NCBI GenBank assembly: GCA_051653965.1
Contig: JBOFXG010000008.1
Location: forward strand, 124,001 to 188,000
Length of the DNA: 64,000 nucleotides
Direction: 5' to 3'
Source of the DNA: CAMREV01 sp051653965
Lineage (GTDB): Bacteria; Bacillota_I; Bacilli_A; Mycoplasmatales; Mycoplasmoidaceae
A program made the translations under genes and the position numbers. Of this stretch, positions 57,546-64,000 are shown one piece after another. Each line of letters starts with the position of its first letter. Positions within the stretch are counted from its first letter, which is position 1. The notes beneath the pieces were generated by a model that was not told the DNA's origin, ran no database searches, and worked only from the letters and a program-made list of their open reading frames with translations.

Positions 57546-58362
57546 GTGTATCATGACCAGGGTAATCATTTGGAGATTTTAAATCATTAATTCAATAATC
57601 ATAAATTATCTTTTTATTATGAGATTTAATTATTTTTGGAGTAACTCCAAAAATTTCTTCAATTGATTTTTTAGTAATAATATTATTTGTTTTTCCTTCA
57701 AGTGCTACCTTGCCATCTTTCATTATAATCACTTTATCTGAAAACTTTAATCCGTGATTAATATCATGAATAACTATAATAATTGTTTTATTCAATCTAT
57801 GGTTTAGATCATGAAGTAAATGCATAATTTCTAACTGAGCTTTAATATCTAAATGATTTGTTGGCTCATCTAAAACAATTGTTTCTGTATCTTGAGCAAG
57901 TGTTAATGCAATTAAGGCCCTTTGTCTTTGCCCTCCTGAAAGTTTATCTATATACTCATTTTTTAAATGAGATAGACCAACACTTTCTAATGCATATTTT
58001 ATTTTAATATCATCTTCTTTTTTATTTGAAAAAAACAAGCTATTATAGGGGTGTCTTCCTAATTGGACAAATTCTCAAACAGTTACATCTTCAGGAAAGG
58101 TTGAAAGCTGAGGTACGAAAGCAATTTTTTTTGAAATATATTTTCTTGATAATGATTTTAAATTAACACCATCATAAAATATTTCTCCTGAATTTTGATT
58201 TACCATTGAAAACAAAGCAAATAATAAAGTAGATTTTCCAGAACCATTAACTCCAATTATTGAAACAAAATCACCTTGTTTAATTGATAATGAAACATCT
58301 TTGACAATATTAACATCTTTTGTGTATCCTAGAGATACATTTTTAAAAACGATTTTTTCCAT
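57535..58362 (-). CDS. ABC transporter ATP-binding protein, FecE/FhuC type
   Basis: A 275-residue ABC ATPase. Walker A GVNGSGKST is near residue 38, the Q-loop FVPQ near residue 83, the signature LSGGQRQRALIAL near residue 140, Walker B TIVLDEPTNHLD near residue 160, and the switch His in IVIHDINHGL near residue 193. The TVWEFVQLGRHPY segment after the Q-loop is typical of iron-siderophore, heme and cobalamin importers. The two halves are joined by a TGA-encoded Trp in that segment. It continues past another TGA to TAA 57535. The ATG overlaps the stop of the permease gene by one base, so translation is coupled. Confidence 0.9.
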
Positions 58363-59360
58363 TATTTCTCCTTTAAAATTAAATATATAAAATAAGGTAT
58401 TCCTATTAAAGGAATAATTGCAGTTGTATTTATATTTGATTCAAATATATTTTTATTTATTAAAAATGACAAACCAACTATTATTGATCCGATCAAACAT
58501 GAAGCAGGAAAGGAATACGAATAATTCTTTTTATAAATAAATGATGCAATATTTCCTGCAATTAAACCTAGGAATGTTAAGTTTCCCACTAGTATAAAAG
58601 CAACACCAGACAATAGCCCACATATTAATAGTATTTGTAAATTAATTGAGTTTGAATTTATTCCTAAAGATTTTGCTATTGAATAACTTGTATTGCATAT
58701 TTTAAATTTTTGAAATATAAAAGCTAATCAAATTGTTCCTATCAAGAATCCAGCAAGTGAAACAAAGATTGATATATCATTTGAACTGTCAATAAATCCA
58801 TTTATAAATTGTTTTAATGAAGCGCTTTTGCCTGCTGGTAAAAAAATGTCTAAAGATGAAGATATTGCTAAAAAAGTAAAATTAAATATAATGCCAACAA
58901 TAATGAATTTTTTACTTATGTTCTTATTTTTTTTATAACTTAATAAAAATATTAAAAAACAAGCTAGCATAGAAAAAAAGATAAATAAAAAAGGATAAAT
59001 ATTCATATAATTATTTACTGAATAATCACTATTAAAATCAACAATAAACATCAAAGACATCAATACAATTAAATTAATATTACCCAATCCTAAAACAGAA
59101 TTATCTGCTAATTTATTTTTGGAAAGTTGTTGTAATAATAGTGATGCAATTGACAAACTAGAACTTGCTATTGGTATCACAATAATTAAATTTTTATTTA
59201 TATTAAATATTTTTTCTAAATCTTTAAAACCATTTCTTCCCAAGGTTAGAATTAATGACATAATAAACATAAAAGTGGCAATTAAAAAAAACATTATTAT
59301 TATCTTTTTTTTGGTAATTGGATTTGAAGCAACAAATTTTATTTTATTTTGTTTAATCAT
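58362..59360 (-). CDS. ABC transporter permease, FecCD family, second permease
   Basis: A 332-residue polytopic membrane protein with about nine or ten hydrophobic segments. SLGINSNSINLQILLICGLL near residue 240 followed by VGNLTFLGLIAGNIASF is the loop of FecCD permeases that contacts the ATPase (usually VGPIxFVGLVxPH). The usual Pro-His is replaced by Gly-Asn, so it is divergent. AAAGGAGG lies before ATG 59360, inside the end of the upstream permease. With the gene at 59353 it would form the heterodimeric channel. Confidence 0.8.
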
Positions 59361-60336
59361 CTCTGCTACCTCCTTTTTTTAAAATTAGAAAAATGAAAAT
59401 AGGAGTTGATAAAACTGTTGCAAATAGATTAGGACCAACACTTCATCTGCTATTAATCATTAATGCTGCCACTATTATTGTTCCACATAACATTCCAGAT
59501 AATGGAGTAACTAATGAGTAGTTTCTTGTTCTAAAAAGCATCCTAATTAAATGCGGCACAACAATACCTATCATTGCAATTGAACCAACAAGTATTACTG
59601 ATGAAACTGTTATTAATACAGAAGCAATTCCTGAAGTTCAGTATATATGATCTATGTTTATTCCTAAGCTTTTTGCTAAGAAAGGATCTTTTTCAACAAT
59701 ATTTAATTTTTTGCTAATTAAAATAATAATTATTACCCCTAAAATCATTGCTGGAAATGTATATGATGCTTTTTCTCAATTATAATCAATGCTTACTTGC
59801 CCAAGCCAAGGGATAATAGATTCATTTAATTTGGGTATAACTGTATTTAATATTATTGATATTGATGAAAATAAGGCTCCAATAATTACACCAATTAAAA
59901 TTACTCTATAGCCTTTAACATCATTTTTATTAATTTTGCATGCAAAAAAATTAATAGCTAAAATAAAGATAGCAAAAATAAATGAAAATAATATTAACAA
60001 AGGTATTGAGGGAAAATCTATTATTTTGTAAATAATAATTCCAAATGAAGCAGCTGGTAAAAAACCAAGTGTTGTTGGACCTGCTAATTCATTCCTTGTT
60101 ACAGCTTGCATACTAGCGCCTGATGCTGCTAGACTAAAACCAGCAGAAAAACCCACAAGAGTTTTTAACAATGTCTCATCTACAATATCATTAGGACTTA
60201 TGAATGATAATCCATTATTAAAAATAGAAATAAAAAAAACAGTTATAAATGAAATAATAATTGCAATTAAAAAAATTATTTTTTTATAATCAAATGAATT
60301 TTTATAGAAAATAAATTTATTTTTATTTTGTTGCAT
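59353..60336 (-). CDS. ABC transporter permease, FecCD family, first permease
   Basis: A 327-residue polytopic membrane protein. It has GASMQAVTRNELAGPTTLGF near residue 73, the standard FecCD N-terminal signature (GxxxQxxxRNPLAxPxxLG), SLGINIDHIY near residue 227, and VGSIAMIGIVVPHLIRML near residue 254 as the coupling loop with Pro-His. TGA at 59774 and others encode Trp. The ATG at 60336 lies within the end of the binding-protein gene (14-nt overlap), and its own end overlaps the next permease by 8 nt. Confidence 0.88.
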
Positions 60337-61480
60337 TTTTTCTTAACCTAACTAACTCATCTGGTGGAGTAACTTTTCAAAGTAATGAAGGGTCATCTAT
60401 AATCTCTTGAGAATTATTTTTATTTAAAAATTCAACTATATATGTCAATAATTCTCTTTTTCCTATTATTCCTCATGCAGGAGTATATCATTTTCCTCTT
60501 TTTCCAAATTCAATGTTTTGATTAGCCTTTGAAGGATCTTTTAATAAGTTTATGATTTGTGATTTTAATACAACATTTTTATCATAAGAAGCAAAATCTG
60601 GTGCTACATAAATTAAATAATCAAATTTACCTTTAAATTGTTCTAAAAGTTGCTTGCTTGTGTCTCCTACTATTGTGTGACTTAAATAATGAGTTGTGTT
60701 TAAAAAATTTTCATCTTTTGGTCTTGGAAAATTCATTCCAAGACCCTTTTCATTATCAACACTAGTTCCATAAAAAAAGGGATAAACAGTTGGTGAATAA
60801 AAATGAAATGAATCAGAAATATTTGCTGCATCATTTCCTCCAGCTATTATTCCAATAGAAATTGATTTAAAATCAAATGGACTTTGATTTATTTTTTTTA
60901 TTCTTTCTTTATCTTGTTTAATAATTTCTTCTGCCTTTGATTGATAAATATTTTTTTGATATATTTTGTCTAAATCCTTTGCTTGCATTAAGAATGCTTT
61001 ATCAATAGAAACTTGTGACTTATAATTTCATCCTCCAGTAACCATTGATTCATTATAAGTTGCATTAGAGCTATCTCCCATTGATGTTCAAGCAATATTA
61101 TTCACAACATCTTTAAATTTATATTCATCTGCTTTCATTCATTCATTTAAAACGATTGTATCAACATTTAGTTTTTCAATTGGCAATCTATTTATTTCAT
61201 TTCCGTCCATTACATCAACAACAACATATTGAGTAATTTTATCATTTGTAAAACCATTTAAGTATTCTGCATACTTAAGTCTTCCTGAAAATGATGTGTT
61301 ATCAAAATCTGGAGCAATTCCTAATGCAATTGAGTTGTCAAGGGCGTTATCATATGAAGTGAATAAATTAGGCCTATAATTAGAGACATTGTTGATTGCA
61401 AAAATAGGTATTATTAATGAAATACCAACAATTGGAATTGATAACATAGCAAGAAATTTAAAGTTAAACTTTTTTTTCAT
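60323..61480 (-). CDS. ABC transporter substrate-binding protein, membrane-anchored
   Basis: A 385-residue protein, first gene of a four-gene uptake operon (binding protein, two permeases, ATPase). The N-terminus has a signal-like helix (LAMLSIPIVGISLIIPIFAI) with no Cys for lipid attachment, so it is probably anchored by an uncleaved helix. The body has a FecB/FhuD-like pattern: IALGIAPDF near residue 51, VDTIVLNEW near residue 107, ISIGIIAGG near residue 205 and FDYLIYVAPDFAS near residue 287. Iron complex, heme or cobalamin are possible ligands; the sequence does not decide. Trp-rich stretches are TGA-encoded. Confidence 0.78.
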
Positions 61481-61615
61481 CTTTTACCTTATTTATAATT
61501 TTTATAATTAATATAAATATAACACTTATTTAATTTTTTTGAATATTTATTTTTTTAAAACTACAAAATATTTTTTTAATGTATTATTTAATTAGTTTAT
61601 TTTATTGAGGCAATC

Positions 61616-62809
61616 ATGAATCAAAAAAGAATTAAAACAATTATAGAAAAGCTATCTTCTAAAGAACTTCACAATGAAGAATCAATAAAATTTTGCCTTC
61701 TTGGTATTTTTTCATCATTACCTAATTTTATAAATTCATCACCTACATGTATTGATGATATTAAATATTTAATCAGAGGTGCCAATATTTATAAATATGA
61801 AATTGAAGAAAATGAAACTATTAAAGATTCAATTGTTAAATTCAAAAAAAACTGAGAAGAAATAATTAATGCAAATATTATTATAATTAATAACTTTACA
61901 AGATTGCCAGATATTATGATTCCTCTTAAAGCTTTGCTTCAAGAAGAAAATAAGAATTTATTTTCAATTATTGCAATTGATGAACAAGGTTTTAATGTTA
62001 CAAAAGATTATGATATTTTTAAAAATTTTTCATTAAAAACAAAAATTGATTTTTTTACATACAATGACCAAATTACAAAACTTGTTAATGATAGTAAACA
62101 TAAAAAATTATATTTGCCTATTGATGATTCATTTACAAAAGAAGAATTAAGACACTCAATTAATAATGCTAAAAAAGTAGCTATTACAGAAGAGGTAATG
62201 ATCGCACTTAAAATGATATTTTCTAAATTAGAAAAATTTAATGAAAATAAATCAGAGTTTGATGAAGATGTTATTTTAGAAAAAGATCGTTGAAAAGAAT
62301 ATATTTCTATTTTAAAGGCAAGTGCTTTTTTAAATGGAAGAGCTATTGTAAATTTATCAGACCTTTTTCTATTAAAAAAAATGATTTGATCACAAAAACA
62401 TCAAGTAGCTTATATTAATAATATTCTTTTAGAAGTTATAAATTCTATGGTAAATTCAGGTTGTAAAAATTTAAAAAAATATAGTATGGAAATGGTTAAT
62501 TTATTAATTGAAATGACTAGAAGTTTTAAATTAATGAAAAAAAATAATGACAATTCAATTAGAAATACAGATTTAATTGAATGAAATTCTGCCTTTGATA
62601 AAATTAAAAAAAATATAGTTGAAATAAAATATTATGCACGAGATTTTTTTGATTCAGAAAATTTTTTTAATAATATTTTTGTTGATGAAGATGATAAAGA
62701 AAACTTTTTAAATATATTTAAAATTGATGATAAATTAATTTTTGAATGATACACTAAACTAAAAACAATCATTAACTATATAAATAATGAAAAGAGATTA
62801 AGCCTCTAA
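61616..62809 (+). CDS. RavA/MoxR-like protein lacking ATPase motifs
   Basis: A 397-residue protein that aligns by landmarks with RavA-type AAA+ proteins. Near the start, NEESIKFCLLGIFSSLPNFI matches the RavA ERxxAIRLCLLAALxGE region; near residue 232, RWKEYISILKASAFLNGR and VNLSDLFLLKKMIW match the RavA lid segment. However the Walker A GPPGxAKS is replaced by SSPTCIDDIKY, and the Walker B FLDE by IIINNF, so ATP binding and hydrolysis are not expected. The remaining C-terminal part is helical. It is followed after one base by a DEDDh-type gene. A scaffold or regulatory role is inference. Confidence 0.65.
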
Positions 62810-62810
62810 T

Positions 62811-63920
62811 ATGCAAACATTGAGAGAAATAATTGATTTTAATAAACCTGCTGTTTATTTGGATATTGAAGCCACAGGATTTAAAAATAAACATAAGTTT
62901 TTACAACTTTCAGCAATAGTAGTTAAAAATAATGAAATTGTAGATGAATTTAATATGTGATCAAATCCTCATTCTTACATATCTAAACATGTACTCAATC
63001 TTCTTAATAAAAAAAATAATTTTTTTTTAAATCAAAAATCAAATAAAACTTTATTAAATGAATTCATAAAATTCTCTTCTAAATATGAACAATTTATTTG
63101 TTTTGGTACATATGACCAAAAAATAATTAACTATCAGTATTCTACAATGAAAAAAGAACCACTTAATTTAATAGATATTCAATCTAAATTTTTTAATAAT
63201 ATATTAAATAAAAAAATATCACTATCTCTTAGTTTATTAGCTGAAGCTTTATCAATAAATAATACTCAAAAAAAAGAACATGATGCTCTTCTTGATGCAA
63301 AAATGCTTTACAATGTTGTTAACTATTCTTTAGAAATTGATAACATTGAGAATTTTAAAAAAATGATTTGCGGAGAGCTAATTAAGCCTAGAAAAAAAGT
63401 CTATAGAAACAAATCTTTTAAACAAACAAAGAAGCCTCTTTTATTATCTAAGGATTCAGATTATGTTTATTTTGATTTAAAAATAAATAAAAATAATTTA
63501 GATAATTCAACAAAAGAAAAATATATTTCTAATATTCAATTTATTGCTAAGAAATTTTCATGTAAAGGGGATTTATTAAAAGAATTTACTAAAAACATTT
63601 CATTCCAAAAAGATGAGCAAGACATTTTAAATAAAAATATTAATTGAATATTCAAAAAATTTCAAGATATATTTTTTGAAAATTCAATATTAATTATCAA
63701 CAGAAATTTTGACCTATTTTTAACATACTATCAATTAATTAATGATTTTTTACCATCATACTATTATATTTTTTATGGAAATTTATCAATGTATGTTTTA
63801 GATATTTTAAAAATAAATAAAAGTGATTTTATTAATGATAATAATTTAATGAATAAACTAATATCAATAATAAGACAAAAATGAAATAAAGCAATTATTT
63901 TAAATAATGGTGTTAAGTAA
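62811..63920 (+). CDS. DEDDh exonuclease-like protein with C-terminal extension
   Basis: A 369-residue protein. The N-terminal 170 residues are a DnaQ/RNase T-like fold: VYLDIEATGF near residue 16 (Asp, Glu), FGTYDQKIINYQY near residue 98 (Asp), and KEHDALLDAKMLYNV near residue 157 (His, Asp), so the four acidic residues and the His are present and activity is plausible. After a basic linker (KPRKKVYRNKSFKQTKKP) the C-terminal 170 residues are not recognised. It starts one base after the RavA-like gene, suggesting a functional pair. A strong terminator overlaps its end. Confidence 0.75.
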
Positions 63921-63940
63921 AAAACCTTAACACTTTTTTT
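63910..63940 (+). terminator. Terminator after the exonuclease-like gene
   Basis: GTGTTAAG at 63910-63917 and CTTAACAC at 63926-63933 form the stem, followed directly by seven T. Confidence 0.88.
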
Positions 63941-63985
63941 ATTTTTGTATTATAATTTCTATGGTTTTCAAAAAAAGGAGAAAAA

Positions 63986-64000
63986 ATGGTTAAAATAAGA
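63986..64000 (+). CDS. rpsP: Start of a gene, probably ribosomal protein S16 (partial)
   Basis: Only five codons, MVKIR, are inside the window, preceded by AAAAGGAG, a strong ribosome binding site. MVKIR is the conserved start of bacterial ribosomal protein S16, so rpsP is a reasonable guess, but five residues cannot prove it. Confidence 0.35.

Overview
The window is from a wall-less bacterium of the class Mollicutes. UGA must be read as tryptophan: nearly every conserved gene breaks at in-frame TGA codons and becomes full length when they are read as Trp. Base composition is extremely AT-rich, genes are tightly packed with 1-17 nt overlaps, and a lipobox protein and uncleaved-signal surface proteins are present. 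Gene content (DnaE operon, NADH oxidase, fructose PTS, class Ia-like ribonucleotide reductase, IspD-like protein, Pro-tailed surface proteins) suggests the Malacoplasma (M. penetrans/M. iowae) side of the group. That placement is an inference, not shown by a marker gene.

Layout. 0-3.6 kb: end of an anchored surface protein, two tandem flippase-like (LPG synthase TM family) paralogues and a GT2 glycosyltransferase. 3.7-16.7 kb: trmB, a DEAD-box helicase with a repeat tail, a dnaE/5'-exonuclease/mutM/coaE replication-repair operon, leucyl aminopeptidase, NADH oxidase, mnmA, a lipoprotein and a small membrane protein. 16.8-23.5 kb: a defence island with a GmrSD-like DUF262/DUF1524 nuclease, a GIY-YIG/DUF4357 nuclease, a divergent AbiH-like protein, and an R-M pair whose cytosine-5 methyltransferase carries a 28-unit AG dinucleotide tract inside its coding region. 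23.5-28.1 kb: DUF1295 protein, DEDDh exonuclease, fruA-fruK. 28.2-34.5 kb: alaS, ruvX, trmR, trhP1, trhP2, gpx, an order matching the Bacillus subtilis alaS-yrrK-yrrM-yrrN-yrrO region (wobble 5-methoxyuridine pathway). 34.5-41.1 kb: a MATE-like transporter, a small membrane protein, nrdB-nrdA, an alpha/beta hydrolase, a small basic protein. 41.3-48.9 kb: four related surface proteins with a C-terminal membrane anchor and mostly Pro-rich cytoplasmic tails, interrupted by ldh; the last two are a recent tandem duplication including the promoter. 49-64 kb: dUTPase, a DUF2130 coiled-coil protein, IspD-like protein, a calcium-type P-ATPase, an acidic repeat protein, an H1-like DUF2188 protein, a FecCD-type ABC uptake operon, a RavA-like protein that has lost its ATPase motifs, a second DEDDh exonuclease-like protein, and the first codons of a probable rpsP.

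The most notable system is the restriction-modification pair at 20973-23466. The methyltransferase is in frame in this sequence, but any change in AG unit number not divisible by three frameshifts it into a stop within about 60 nt. It overlaps its presumed restriction endonuclease by 8 nt. Together with three neighbouring anti-phage-type genes this looks like a phase-variable defence locus. A second unusual item is the RavA-like pseudo-ATPase at 61616. No tRNA, rRNA, CRISPR array or insertion sequence was recognised.
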